DNA from: CAZZHG01 sp964653655
GTDB taxonomy: Bacteria; Bdellovibrionota; FAC87; UBA2466
Assembly: GCA_964653655.1 (NCBI GenBank)
Contig: CAZZHG010000009.1
Location: forward strand, 1 to 64,000
Reading direction: 5' to 3'
DNA length: 64,000 nt
Under the pieces are notes generated by a model. It saw only the letters and a list, made by a program, of their open reading frames with translations, was not told the origin of the DNA and ran no database searches. Positions 41,409 to 50,115 of the stretch are shown piece by piece (the stretch's first letter is position 1; the number at the start of each line of letters is the position of its first letter). The translations under genes and the position numbers were made by a program.

Positions 41409-41909
41409 ATGGAGAATCAGCCGTGCCCCACGATACGAACGCTGGCCGCAAAGAAGCTGGTGGGCTTCAGGCGGAAGATGTCCTTGGCGGACAATAAGAC
41501 ATCCGAGCTTTGGCGAAGCTTTCTGACGAGAAGGCACGAAATTCCCGGTGCGGTGGGAACGGATCTTTATTCGCTTCAGATCTACGACGACAAGTACTTC
41601 GCCCCGTTCAGCCCGATGAAGGAATTCGAAAAGTGGGCGGCCGTCGAAGTCGCGGACTTCGATCGGATTCCGGACGGGATGGAGAGGCTTTCCTTGGGCG
41701 GCGGTTTGTACGCCGTCTTTCCTCATAAGGGGGCCGCCGCCACGGCTCCGAAAGCATTTCAGTACATTCTTGGAACCTGGCTGCCCAGCTCTCCGTATGT
41801 TCTAGATAGCCGTCCCCACTTCGAGCAGCTCGGGGATCGCTACAAGAACGACGATCCCGATTCGGAAGAGGAGATTTGGATCCCCGTCAGGAAGAAGGGT
41901 TCGCCTTGA
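41409..41909 (+). CDS. GyrI-like (AraC effector-binding-like) small-molecule-binding protein
   Basis: A 166-residue cytoplasmic SOUL/GyrI-like protein. The N-terminal strand pair (TIRTLAAKKLVGFRRKMSLADNKTSELWRSFLTRR) and C-terminal GGLYAVFPHKGAAATAPKAFQYILGTWLPSSPYVLDSRPHFEQLGDRY segment match this family, where a pocket between duplicated halves binds small molecules or a partner such as gyrase. It ends with EEEIWIPVRK, the family's closing block. The next gene overlaps its stop (TTGA). Confidence 0.8.
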   Translation: MENQPCPTIRTLAAKKLVGFRRKMSLADNKTSELWRSFLTRRHEIPGAVGTDLYSLQIYDDKYFAPFSPMKEFEKWAAVEVADFDRIPDGMERLSLGGGLYAVFPHKGAAATAPKAFQYILGTWLPSSPYVLDSRPHFEQLGDRYKNDDPDSEEEIWIPVRKKGSP

Positions 41910-42124
41910 ACCCGGCCGAATATCTGCGGCGGTTCGCGGCTGCGCGCATGCCCTTCGGGAAATACAAAGGCACTCGTCTCGTCGATTTGCCCGAATCATA
42001 CGTGGTGTGGTTTTCGCGGGAAGGTTTTCCCGAGGGAGAGCTAGGCGAAATGCTGAAGCTCGTCTACGAGATCAAAGTGAACGGCCTGGAATATCTCTTT
42101 CCCGAAGCGCCGCAACACCCCTGA
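41906..42124 (+). CDS. DUF3820-family small protein
   Basis: A 72-residue protein of the DUF3820 type: MPFGKYKGTRLVDLPESYVVWFSREGFPEGELGEMLKLVYEIKVNGLEYLF. The family's role is not established; it may be a nucleic-acid-associated module. The TTG at 41906 is chosen because it overlaps the preceding stop (TTGA), although the frame is open further upstream. Confidence 0.82.
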   Translation: MNPAEYLRRFAAARMPFGKYKGTRLVDLPESYVVWFSREGFPEGELGEMLKLVYEIKVNGLEYLFPEAPQHP

Positions 42125-42128
42125 GCCT

Positions 42129-42959
42129 CTATTTTCGGTGAGTCTCTGGAGTCTTCGGCGAAGCCGCTCCGTGGACTGGCATCTCGCCGGACGGAATCTG
42201 GGCGCACGCCATCGCGTAATCCCGCTCGTCGCGTAAGCTCAGTTTTCCGTCGCGCGAGTTGAGACAAGCGAAGGCCTGTTCTCCCGTGCGCCCGCCGGCG
42301 CAGGCCCACGTCATCGAGGGGAGGTAGGTGAGGATGCCGAGCTGGCTGCGGATATGCTTGATGCAGGGAATGGCGGAAGCGCCCCCGTTGCCGCCGCCGC
42401 AAGCGCCCGCCAGAAACGGTGAAGTCAATTTGGCCGCGCGAAGCGCGGTGAAGCACGCCGTCGCTTGAGCTGCCGTGCTTCCGCCCTGACAAGCCGATAG
42501 GTGAAGCGGTTCGTAACCGGGTAACGCCATCATGGCTTCGGCGCAGCTCCAGGCCTCCTCGAAGGATCGGTCTCCGCCGCACGCGTAGGCCAGATCTTTT
42601 TCGTACCGGACGCGCGGATTTTTTTCCTTCCACTTCGCTTCCATGAAGTCGATGCAGGCGGCCGCGCGCTTGCCGGTCGCGCCTCCCGCGCAAGCACCGG
42701 CGAGCGTCCAGAAACCAGAGGCGATCACCGGCCGTCCGCTGGCTCCCTCGGTTTTGCCGCGGCCGTCGCGGAGGGCCTCCAAGCACGGGATGGCCCGCTC
42801 CGCGGTGTTGTCGCCGCCGCAGGCGGCCGCCATGTTCGGATAAAAATTGGGGAGGAAGTGCGCCCGGACGCCCTGAACGCAGCTCGCGGGAGTTGCCGCG
42901 GCCGCCCCCGCGAAGACGGGAAACCAAACGAGTGCGATCCGATTGATGAGGTGATGCAT
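42129..42959 (-). CDS. secreted protein with tandem ACxGG cysteine repeats
   Basis: A 276-residue exported protein (signal peptide about 1-22). The mature region is built of about six units of 35-45 residues with the pattern ACxGGxxxxxAxxCxxxx: AACGGDNTAERAIPC, GACAGGATGKRAAAC, AYACGGDRSFEEAWSC, SACQGGSTAAQATAC, GACGGGNGGASAIPC and WACAGGRTGEQAFAC. The paired cysteines suggest a disulfide-stapled helical repeat, like a Sel1-type solenoid. I recognise no family. A ggaggt SD precedes the ATG. Confidence 0.78.
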   Translation of the reverse strand: MHHLINRIALVWFPVFAGAAAATPASCVQGVRAHFLPNFYPNMAAACGGDNTAERAIPCLEALRDGRGKTEGASGRPVIASGFWTLAGACAGGATGKRAAACIDFMEAKWKEKNPRVRYEKDLAYACGGDRSFEEAWSCAEAMMALPGYEPLHLSACQGGSTAAQATACFTALRAAKLTSPFLAGACGGGNGGASAIPCIKHIRSQLGILTYLPSMTWACAGGRTGEQAFACLNSRDGKLSLRDERDYAMACAQIPSGEMPVHGAASPKTPETHRK

Positions 42960-43056
42960 CTCAAACCTCCGAATGCCCCAATTCTACCACCGGGTCGTCG
43001 TTTAAGTTCGGAATGCTCGGTGGACGTCACTCGGGCGGGTTGCTAACCTGTCCCCC

Positions 43057-43413
43057 ATGCCGAACGAAAGCGCCTGTCCGAAATGCCAATCCGAAAGCAT
43101 CTACGAGAACGCCGGGCTATGGACCTGCCTGGAGTGCTCCCACGAGTGGAACCAGTGGGAGACGGCAAAGACCGCCGAGCCTGAGGCAACGGAACAAGGC
43201 GTTCGCGACGCTTACGGAAATGCTTTGAGCACCGGAGACTCGATCACCGTCATAAAGGATCTGAAGGTGAAGGGGTCCAGCTCGGTCGTGAAGGTGGGCA
43301 CCAAAGTGAAGAACATCCGCATCGTCGACAGTACCGACGGCCACAACATCGCTTGCCGCATTGAGGGAATCGGGGCGATGAATCTGAAATCAGAGTTCGT
43401 GAAGAAGGCCTGA
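43057..43413 (+). CDS. PhnA/YjdM-family zinc-ribbon protein
   Basis: A 118-residue protein of the YjdM (formerly PhnA) type. The N-terminal zinc ribbon is CPKCQ and CLECSHEWN. The C-terminal KOW-like barrel reads RDAYGNALSTGDSITVIKDLKVKGSSSVVKVGTKVKNIRIVD. The family is annotated around phosphonate operons but its function is unproven. TAACCT ends 7 nt before the ATG, without SD. The DUF167 gene follows after 5 bp. Confidence 0.93.
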   Translation: MPNESACPKCQSESIYENAGLWTCLECSHEWNQWETAKTAEPEATEQGVRDAYGNALSTGDSITVIKDLKVKGSSSVVKVGTKVKNIRIVDSTDGHNIACRIEGIGAMNLKSEFVKKA

Positions 43414-43418
43414 CCGGA

Positions 43419-43643
43419 ATGAAGATCGAGATTCAGGTCAAGCCGAACTCCCGCGTGGAGGGCGTGGAGAAAACCGGGGAAAACTCTTACAAGGTCTCCG
43501 TAAACGCTCCCCCTGTCGAAGGGCGCGCGAACACCGCCGTCATCGAGCTGCTGTCGGAGTATTTCAACGTGGCGAAAAGCGCCATCACGATATTGCGCGG
43601 CCAATCCGGCAAACGGAAGCTCGTTGAAATCCGGGAGGACTGA
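43419..43643 (+). CDS. DUF167 (YggU)-family protein
   Basis: A 74-residue protein of the DUF167/UPF0235 family: IEIQVKPNSRVEGV, then VNAPPVEGRANTAVIELLSEYFNVAKSAITILRGQSGKRKLVEI, matching the whole domain. Function unknown; widely conserved in bacteria and archaea. It starts 5 bp after the YjdM stop and is probably co-transcribed. Confidence 0.93.
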   Translation: MKIEIQVKPNSRVEGVEKTGENSYKVSVNAPPVEGRANTAVIELLSEYFNVAKSAITILRGQSGKRKLVEIRED

Positions 43644-43703
43644 GCCGGCGCGTCCCATTATTTACTGACGGCCCGAATTCGTTCGGGTAAAAGATCGGCT
43701 TCC

Positions 43704-44153
43704 ATGAAAAAGCACCAGGATCTCTTAACCGTTCTGCGATCGCACAAGATGCGGATCACGCCGGCACGCAGAGCGCTGCTGCAATTCATTCTGGACAATG
43801 AGTCCCGTCAGCTATCGTTAAAAGATTTCCATAACTTCATGGATAGGACACTTGCGGGCGTGGACAGGTCCAGCATCTACCGCAACATAGAGATGTTCAA
43901 AAAACTGGACATCATTCAGGAGCTAAATCTCCCAAGTCACGGAAAGCGCTTTCAGTACGTTTTCGACAAGAAAGTGCATCACTACTACATCTGTAAATGG
44001 TGCGGAAAACTGAACCGCGGCAATCAGGCTCTGTTCGAAAAAATCAATCGGGCCCTCAAAGGCATAAGCGGCTTTTCGAAGGCGAACCTTTCCCTCATTT
44101 TCTACGGTTACTGCAGCGGTTGCGCGAAGGGCTTTGCGGACTCCAAACGTTAG
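43704..44153 (+). CDS. Fur-family transcription regulator
   Basis: A 149-residue Fur/Zur/PerR-type metalloregulator. The winged HTH contains MRITPARRALLQFILDN and GVDRSSIYRNIEMFKKLDIIQEL. The dimerisation domain contains KKVHHYYICKWCGKLNRG and YGYCSGCAKGF, the two CxxC pairs of the structural zinc site. The sensing metal cannot be told from the sequence. Its last bases overlap the convergent methyltransferase gene by 4 bp. Its codons look more A-rich than those of its neighbours. Confidence 0.9.
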   Translation: MKKHQDLLTVLRSHKMRITPARRALLQFILDNESRQLSLKDFHNFMDRTLAGVDRSSIYRNIEMFKKLDIIQELNLPSHGKRFQYVFDKKVHHYYICKWCGKLNRGNQALFEKINRALKGISGFSKANLSLIFYGYCSGCAKGFADSKR

Positions 44154-44866
44154 TGCAGCTCTTTCACCCAGAGGCAAAGCGCGTCGCTCCCAATTTTTTC
44201 CCGGCGGGCCAGGCGAAAGTGGGCGCTTCGGAGGTCGACGCCCGATCCGTGATACGTAACGACACGCGTCCCCTCTTTCAGAGGGCGAAGCCGCTCGAGC
44301 GCTTGCGCGGTGTATTTGAGAAACTTTTCCTCACCGAGGCTGACGTTTGCGTCGATAGGGGAGGAATCGTCGAGGTTCTCGTGGAACGGATTGAAGAAGT
44401 AGAAGGCGTCGAAGCCGCTCCAATCCACCTCCTGGAAGTTGCCCGCCAGAAACCGTACCCGGGGGACTTTCAGCAGCCGGACGAGAGCCGAGGCCTCCCT
44501 GACCAGCCAGGGGCGCTGCTCCACCCCGACGAACTCGGCGGAACTCGTCAATGCTCCGACAAGGCATAGCTTGCCTGCGCCAGCCCCCACATCGAGGACC
44601 CTGACGGGTCGGCCGCCGGTAAGCAATTGGGCGGCTCGGATGGCCACGCAAACCGGGGTCCAATGCCGCCCGGCAAGCTTTCTCGCGCGGGGGGAGAGGA
44701 TTTCGTCGAAATAGAAGTCGCTGACGACGTCTCCGCTCATCAGGGCGGCCGCTACACTTGCGCCGAAGCCCAGATCGAATCGCCATTTCTCGCCTGCGTC
44801 GGGCCGGGTACCCCTATCCCGTGAATCGGAAGCAAAGCGGTCGCAACGTCTTTCTCGTACCGGCAC
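44150..44866 (-). CDS. class I methyltransferase, tandem paralogue 2
   Basis: A 238-residue SAM-dependent methyltransferase; motif I is RVLDVGAGAGKLCLVG, followed by AEFVGVEQRPWLVREAS and a motif IV-like DAFYFFNPFHENL. It is clearly paralogous to the next gene (shared HWTPV.VA.RAA, VGVEQRP and NPF blocks). The open frame extends upstream to 44923, but GTG 44866 lies 2 bp after the stop of the upstream paralogue, behind a gggagaagg SD, and homology begins well after it. The target is unknown; small molecule or protein. Confidence 0.82.
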   Translation of the reverse strand: MPVRERRCDRFASDSRDRGTRPDAGEKWRFDLGFGASVAAALMSGDVVSDFYFDEILSPRARKLAGRHWTPVCVAIRAAQLLTGGRPVRVLDVGAGAGKLCLVGALTSSAEFVGVEQRPWLVREASALVRLLKVPRVRFLAGNFQEVDWSGFDAFYFFNPFHENLDDSSPIDANVSLGEEKFLKYTAQALERLRPLKEGTRVVTYHGSGVDLRSAHFRLARREKIGSDALCLWVKELH

Positions 44867-44868
44867 GG

Positions 44869-45528
44869 CTAGATTACCTTCTCCCAGCAGGCTAGATAGT
44901 CCGCTCCCCATTTTTCGCGGCAAACCAAGTCATAGTTCGGCGGCATGTCTCCGCCGAAGCCATGAAAGGTCACCACCCTGGTGCCCGGCTCGAGGCGGCT
45001 TAAGGCTATTTGAACGAACCGGACGAGCCCGACGTAGCGCTCTCCGCCGGCCTCGATGGTGTCGTCGATGCGATGATCCGCCTGGTAGAGAAGTTCCACG
45101 AAGGGGTTGTATAGATAGAATCCGGTGAACTGAGACCAGTCCATTTGCTCCATCTGGCAATTCAGGAAACTCACGCGGGGAAGGCCGTGCCTTCGAACCA
45201 ATGCGCTGGCAAAGTCGGCTAAGTGCGGTCTCTGTTCGACGCCGACGTAGGTGGCTTCCGTGGTCAGGGAGCCGACGATGCAGAATTTGCCCGGCCCGGA
45301 GCCTACGTCGAGAATTCTCGAGCTATCATCGACCGAGAGCATTTCGGCGGCGCGCCGGGCGACGCCGACGGGCGTCCAGTGTATGAAGGACTTGTCCCTT
45401 ATCCGATTGATGAAAACGCGATCGAACTCCCTATCCGAGACCATCTCGCCTTCGGATAGACGGCGGAGGACTTCGGGGAAATCGGGCAGGCCGGAGTCCA
45501 GGTAAACGATTTGGGTCTGTGAGTCCAT
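44869..45528 (-). CDS. class I methyltransferase, tandem paralogue 1
   Basis: A 219-residue SAM-dependent methyltransferase; motif I is RILDVGSGPGKFCIVGSL, then ATYVGVEQRPHLADFAS and GFYLYNPFVELLY. It starts at ATG 45528 (MDSQTQIVYLDSG), with the downstream paralogue 2 bp after its stop. The pair arose by tandem duplication and has diverged. The N-terminal 45 residues contain a conserved block (FDRVFINRIRDKSFIHWTPVG) before motif I. Confidence 0.84.
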   Translation of the reverse strand: MDSQTQIVYLDSGLPDFPEVLRRLSEGEMVSDREFDRVFINRIRDKSFIHWTPVGVARRAAEMLSVDDSSRILDVGSGPGKFCIVGSLTTEATYVGVEQRPHLADFASALVRRHGLPRVSFLNCQMEQMDWSQFTGFYLYNPFVELLYQADHRIDDTIEAGGERYVGLVRFVQIALSRLEPGTRVVTFHGFGGDMPPNYDLVCREKWGADYLACWEKVI

Positions 45529-45586
45529 CGGTTCGCCCCGAATTGTACACAGACGCAACATGATGCAATAGCAAAAAGGAGCGTTA

Positions 45587-45952
45587 ATGGATTGGCTACC
45601 GGAGGCTGCGGGCCGTCCTGAAGTGTTTTCTCCGAAGGGTCTCGCCTCCGGACTTTCGATTTACCTCATGACCCAGAAGCTGGGCAGCTCCGCCGCCGCC
45701 CATTGCGATATGAGCTTGGAGACGGGCATGAAGTTGGAAGTGAAACCTGGACGTCAGACTTTCGATCTCGCCCCGTTCGTGCTCGAGCGCGAACGGCAAT
45801 CGCCGAAGCTCGTAGTACTTTGCGCGGTGAACCCTGCCGTTCGGCAGGACAAGCCCAACCTCCAAGCGGGCTTCCCGTTGCGTTCGTACGCCATTATCGA
45901 CGACCTGACCGCGCCCAGGCACTTGGGCGAAAAGCTCAACTTGGTACCTTAG
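45587..45952 (+). CDS. hypothetical protein of unknown function
   Basis: A 121-residue cytoplasmic protein, beta-rich, with no recognised family (GLSIYLMTQKLG, LVVLCAVNPAVRQDKPNLQAGF, SYAIIDDLTAPR). It resembles a small PilZ-like barrel in strand spacing, but no motif is intact. A good SD (aaaggagc) precedes the ATG. It is divergent from the tandem methyltransferases across 58 bp. Confidence 0.55.
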   Translation: MDWLPEAAGRPEVFSPKGLASGLSIYLMTQKLGSSAAAHCDMSLETGMKLEVKPGRQTFDLAPFVLERERQSPKLVVLCAVNPAVRQDKPNLQAGFPLRSYAIIDDLTAPRHLGEKLNLVP

Positions 45953-46110
45953 CCCTCACTCCCCGCCGGTTACGGACAGTAACCATAAGACAAAAAACAT
46001 GTAGTTACAGATGGTTACCGAGATTCCCCTCACTCTGTCGAGAAGGGGTCATTTTCCACTACGCCACGCGTCACAATTGTGGTTATTCTCCCCCATCCTC
46101 TGGAGATGGT

Positions 46111-47745
46111 GTGCAACAGACCAAGCTCGCTTTGGTTCTCATAGCTTTGGGACTCGTCTGCCCGGTGGCCGTAAACGCCGCCGATGGTCCCGTGCGCTCC
46201 TTTGTGACCAATACCGTTCTCTCGCGCCTCAGTCAGATGGGGCAAAGCATTGCGGCCCCAATCAAGCAGGCGCTTTGCCTTAAACCGGAAGAAGAATCCT
46301 CCATTCTCCGTCCCGACGGCATGGTCCTTTCGGGTGAGCTGGATTTCGCGAAACTATTGCCGGCGACCCGCGCGACGGGCCTTTCGACTTCCCTCGGAGG
46401 ATTCCTCTGGATGACCTATGCGAGGGGCGAGGAAGACGTCCACGTACAGGCGTACATCGTCCCCAGCGCGGGGATGGGAGTTCCGGGCGCTTCCGCGAAG
46501 GAAGTCCCGGGCAACGCGTACGTCGGTCTCGCGTTCAATTGCGCCACGAACCCGCACCAGTCCGATTACTTTCTCGAAGTGGGAGCCGGCGGTCCGTTGG
46601 GATTCAATTTCTTTTTCGACATGAACGTCCAGAATTTGATGGAGAAGGCGATGCTCGCCGGCGATCCGTCGAACACGCCGCGGACGTTCGAGAAGATCAT
46701 GAGTACCGCGCGCACGGCCGAGCCCGAGCTGCGCGAAGCGGTCGATGAGCTCGACCGGCGCAGCCGCTCCGTCGAGGGTGAGTTGGGCAACAGGCTTCTG
46801 TCGGCGTACGTACCACGCTGGCACGACGACGATCCCGCCGAGGGGCGCCCGATTTCCCATTGGATCGACGAAACGGCGAAGGCCGCTCAGGCCACCGCCC
46901 GTCTTTCGTCTTCCGCCGACAATCTCACCCGCCGGGTCGAGGATTTCTTGGCCCGCCTGAAGGGAGCCTCCGAAGATCCCCTCGAAAGGGTTCAGCTCGA
47001 AGTCGACGTCCAGCAGCTGTATCTGGATTTGGGTGGTGCGATTCGGACGCTCGCGCTCGCGACGTTCCCGCTCACCATCGGCCGAAGCCGCCGCGAGCTC
47101 TTCGCGAAGATGACGGACGAGGGCGTGAGGGATTTCTGGATCAAGCGGCCCTCCGGGAATTACCGGCACTACTGCTTTCCGACGGATCGTTTCATCGCGG
47201 TGAATAGCCGCGCCGAGGGCGGCTGGACCAAGAAGTATTACGATTGCCACTCGGGCTCGCTGCTCAGGCAGGCGCCGTACGATTCCGCGCGGGCGTGGCT
47301 GCGCGCGAGCCGTACTCTCGTCGAGCGGGCCGACAACTACCGAGCGGCTCTCTGGGATTTGACTCACGTCGTGAATAACACGTACGCGCAGTACCTCACC
47401 GGACAGAAGGTGCGGCCCGAGTCGGTACGCGTGGGCGGCACTTATACGGGACCCGTCTTCACGGGCTGTTTCGGCATCGAAGTTTCGCTGGTCTCTCTGG
47501 CGAAAACCGGAGCGGCTCTCTTTCGCCAGGCGAGCGCGCTCGCCCGAAACGCCTTGTCGACGACTCCGGCTTCGGCGACTGAGCTCGTGGCGACGATGGG
47601 AACTCAGGTGGCCGATCTCGGGTATCCGCCGTGGAGTCCCTCGGCGAGCCTTTCCTACCCCTACGCGGTAGGGAAAGAGGTCAAGATTCCCCTGACCTCC
47701 ATGCCGAAGCTGTGGCGGATGGTATTCGCCGGCGAATGCGAATAG
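46111..47745 (+). CDS. large secreted protein of unknown function
   Basis: A 544-residue exported protein; GTG start at 46111 with a tctggagatg SD and a signal peptide (about 1-22, ALGLVCPVAVNA). The long mature region is helical with several cysteines (QALCLKPEEES, NCATNPHQSD, YYDCHSGSLLR) and no recognised motif. A central segment (SSADNLTRRVEDFLARLK) is coiled-coil-like. The longer open frame upstream does not look coding. Its stop abuts the convergent gene at 47746. The 158 bp upstream contain small inverted repeats (GGTTACGGACAGTAACC). Confidence 0.7.
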   Translation: MQQTKLALVLIALGLVCPVAVNAADGPVRSFVTNTVLSRLSQMGQSIAAPIKQALCLKPEEESSILRPDGMVLSGELDFAKLLPATRATGLSTSLGGFLWMTYARGEEDVHVQAYIVPSAGMGVPGASAKEVPGNAYVGLAFNCATNPHQSDYFLEVGAGGPLGFNFFFDMNVQNLMEKAMLAGDPSNTPRTFEKIMSTARTAEPELREAVDELDRRSRSVEGELGNRLLSAYVPRWHDDDPAEGRPISHWIDETAKAAQATARLSSSADNLTRRVEDFLARLKGASEDPLERVQLEVDVQQLYLDLGGAIRTLALATFPLTIGRSRRELFAKMTDEGVRDFWIKRPSGNYRHYCFPTDRFIAVNSRAEGGWTKKYYDCHSGSLLRQAPYDSARAWLRASRTLVERADNYRAALWDLTHVVNNTYAQYLTGQKVRPESVRVGGTYTGPVFTGCFGIEVSLVSLAKTGAALFRQASALARNALSTTPASATELVATMGTQVADLGYPPWSPSASLSYPYAVGKEVKIPLTSMPKLWRMVFAGECE

Positions 47746-48345
47746 CTACTCTTTCCGCGGTAAGGGCAGCAGCTCTACTTGCAGGTCGGGAATTGGCTTC
47801 AAGTCCATGGTCGAAAGAATCCGCTGAGCTTCCGCGAGCGGATCCTTGAAGACCCGAGGCTCCGAAGCGAGCGGAGTCTTTCTCACCTTCATCAGATCGA
47901 CGACGAGAAGGGACTTGCCCGGGTTCTTGTAATCCCAGTTTCCCTCCCGAACCGCGCCGATGCGGCCGGATATCATGTCGGCCCGCTCGATGTAGGGATG
48001 AACGATGTAGTAGGACTCAGCCTTCAGAGAGCGGCGCACGAGCGTCAGCACTTCCTGAATCTGATATTCCGATTCCGCCGAGCCCTCGATGACGAGGGCG
48101 TTTCCTTCGATTCCGAAATCGAGAGCAGGCCAGTTCAGCTCGGCCTTCATTTGACCGAAAGTTCCCTGCGCTTCGGCGAGACTTAGAATGTCGTTGGGTG
48201 TGGGCCGGTGAACGGGCCCGCTCCGCGCGAGCAGATAAGTAGTGAGACCGGCCGTCGCGAAAGAAACGGCGGACATAAGCCCCAACAGGATGAGCCAGGC
48301 GCGCCGCGGGTTATACGTATTTCCTGTGACTTTGTTTCTCCCCAT
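47746..48345 (-). CDS. single-pass membrane protein of unknown function
   Basis: A 199-residue protein with one N-terminal membrane helix (about residues 17-37, AWLILLGLMSAVSFATAGLTTYLLA) and an extracytoplasmic domain with alternating strands and helices (NDILSLAEAQGTFGQMKAELNW, GNALVIEGSAESEYQIQEVLTLVRRSLK). ATG 48345 has a gggaggggg SD and is preferred to the upstream frame. No family recognised. The next gene upstream is a collagen-like lipoprotein, 97 bp away on the same strand. Confidence 0.62.
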   Translation of the reverse strand: MGRNKVTGNTYNPRRAWLILLGLMSAVSFATAGLTTYLLARSGPVHRPTPNDILSLAEAQGTFGQMKAELNWPALDFGIEGNALVIEGSAESEYQIQEVLTLVRRSLKAESYYIVHPYIERADMISGRIGAVREGNWDYKNPGKSLLVVDLMKVRKTPLASEPRVFKDPLAEAQRILSTMDLKPIPDLQVELLPLPRKE

Positions 48346-48442
48346 AAATCCCCCTCCCTTCGATCCTACGCCCGTTGAAACGGGAGGGGGGCCGTATACC
48401 AATTGAGTACGGCCAGATTTCACAATTGGGGAGCTGGAGCAG

Positions 48443-49246
48443 CTACGGATCGAAACGGATCGGAGCCAGATGTTGCAATGACGTAGGAGCAGGGATTTTC
48501 TCCACTCGCATGAGCGATCGGAACGTTCCGACCCGTTCGACGCACGTGTTCATCTGGCCATAAGTGCTGAAATCCAAAAAACTCCGATAAGGTCTGCTCT
48601 GATCGACCCACTCTTCGCCCCGAAAAAAGACCTCTGGCGACCCCGAATTTCCGGGCCCGACATAAATTCGACCAACAACATGAGGTCCAGGGGAGTCGTT
48701 CCTTCCCGCGTGCGCGACCCCAGTGCATCCCGGATCGTCGAAATATACCTGCCACGGTTTACCTGTGAACTTGCCGGAGCCCACGTCGATGTGAATCAGG
48801 TCCTTATTCGGAATCATCATCAGTGCGGCGCCAACGTGCTCCTTCGAGAATTCGATAAGTACGCCCCGAACCACGCCATTGTCCATTAGTGCCATGCGCA
48901 CTCCACTTCCGTCGATGCCGTTTCGCCCATTCGTTCCATTCAAGCCTGGTTCACCCTGTGGACCAACATCACCTTTCGGTCCCGGCTCGCCCGCTTCTCC
49001 TCGCTCCCCTTTATCTCCTTTGAGGTTGATGGCGATCCATGTTTTGCCATCGCACGCATAAAGAGTTTTTTCGTGTGAATCGAATCGGACGGTGCCTTCT
49101 TTGCCCGGATTGCAATTGTCCGAAGAAGAGAGGCTGGAGATGCTTTGGGGATTAGGGCCGGACTCACGTTCGTCCGCAGTATTTAGGCACCCCGCAAGGC
49201 TAAGAGCGATTAGGGAAGTGGAGCAAAAAAGGTGACGGTGGCTCAT
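48443..49246 (-). CDS. lipoprotein with collagen-like Gly-X-Y repeats
   Basis: A 267-residue lipoprotein; the lipobox is LAGC (Cys20). Residues about 70-105 are a run of about eleven Gly-X-Y triplets (GDKGERGEAGEPGPKGDVG and GPQGEPGLNGTNG), the collagen-like pattern found in bacterial surface proteins, where it forms triple-helical stalks. The C-terminal 160-residue globular domain is of unknown fold. A ggaggtt SD precedes the ATG. Confidence 0.83.
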   Translation of the reverse strand: MSHRHLFCSTSLIALSLAGCLNTADERESGPNPQSISSLSSSDNCNPGKEGTVRFDSHEKTLYACDGKTWIAINLKGDKGERGEAGEPGPKGDVGPQGEPGLNGTNGRNGIDGSGVRMALMDNGVVRGVLIEFSKEHVGAALMMIPNKDLIHIDVGSGKFTGKPWQVYFDDPGCTGVAHAGRNDSPGPHVVGRIYVGPGNSGSPEVFFRGEEWVDQSRPYRSFLDFSTYGQMNTCVERVGTFRSLMRVEKIPAPTSLQHLAPIRFDP

Positions 49247-49425
49247 GTAACCTCCAGAAACGTCCTGTCGAGTAGGTTATTGAGACGGGGGCAGCCAGGT
49301 CAGAGGCTGTTTAGAGAGAGACGTAAGGGATATCTCCTTATGATACTAGAATTATTGAAAATAGTACACCGCGTCGAGGGTAAGTCGTCGAAAGTCCGAG
49401 GGAAATTTTCAGGTATGTAAATGAG

Positions 49426-49971
49426 TTAGTGAGTCGACTTTGGGCGAGGGCTCGAGGAAGACGAGGGCGCCACTTTCACGTCCCCGTCGGTCACTTCGAA
49501 GCACCGCTTATTGTCGGTGAGATTCTTGAAGTACATTTCGTTATTCTTGTCCTCGCAGAGGCTTCCGATTTTCAAGTGAGTCAGCTCGCCCGAAGGGAGC
49601 TTGAAGACCAGAACGAGATTCGCCTGGTGGGGCAAAATCTTCTGGGCGTCGCCATCGCTCAAGCGGGCCTGAAAGACTTCTCCGGCGTTGAGCGCCGGCT
49701 TCCAGCTCGTGAACGCATAAGCGTCCGAGTCCTTGCGGAAGAGATTCCACGTGGTGCCTTGGGGAAGGGCGCCTTTCTTCGTGAGGTTGAGCATCCAGTG
49801 GCTGCCGTCCGGATCAGTCGCGCCGAGGGAGAAGATGACTCCGAAGGAAAGCTTTCCGGAAGCCGTAGTCTTCAACTCGATTTCTTTTCCGAAGCCCGAG
49901 TAGTCGAACTTGTCGGCCGCAAACGCCGAGAGGGAAACCAGAGCCAAACCGAGGAAGAAGGTGAACTTCAT
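49426..49971 (-). CDS. secreted beta-rich protein of unknown function
   Basis: A 181-residue exported protein with a signal peptide (MKFTFFLGLALVSLSAFA). The mature part is beta-rich (GKLSFGVIFSLGATDPDGSHWMLNL) with two cysteines (GSLCEDKNN, NKRCFEVTD), ending in a low-complexity Ser/Pro tail. I recognise no family. ATG 49971 has a ggagag SD and is preferred to the upstream codons. Confidence 0.62.
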   Translation of the reverse strand: MKFTFFLGLALVSLSAFAADKFDYSGFGKEIELKTTASGKLSFGVIFSLGATDPDGSHWMLNLTKKGALPQGTTWNLFRKDSDAYAFTSWKPALNAGEVFQARLSDGDAQKILPHQANLVLVFKLPSGELTHLKIGSLCEDKNNEMYFKNLTDNKRCFEVTDGDVKVAPSSSSSPRPKSTH

Positions 49972-50115
49972 TTTCAAACTCTCCAAAGGAACGGACCAAA
50001 AGCCGAGGAATTCGGTGCAAATGTGGCGCCACGGGCCTCGGGCGCCGGCCCTGCGTTGCAGTACCAGTTGTCTGTAGAACCTGTGATCGGTGGGACGAAG
50101 ATCGTCCCCTATTTT

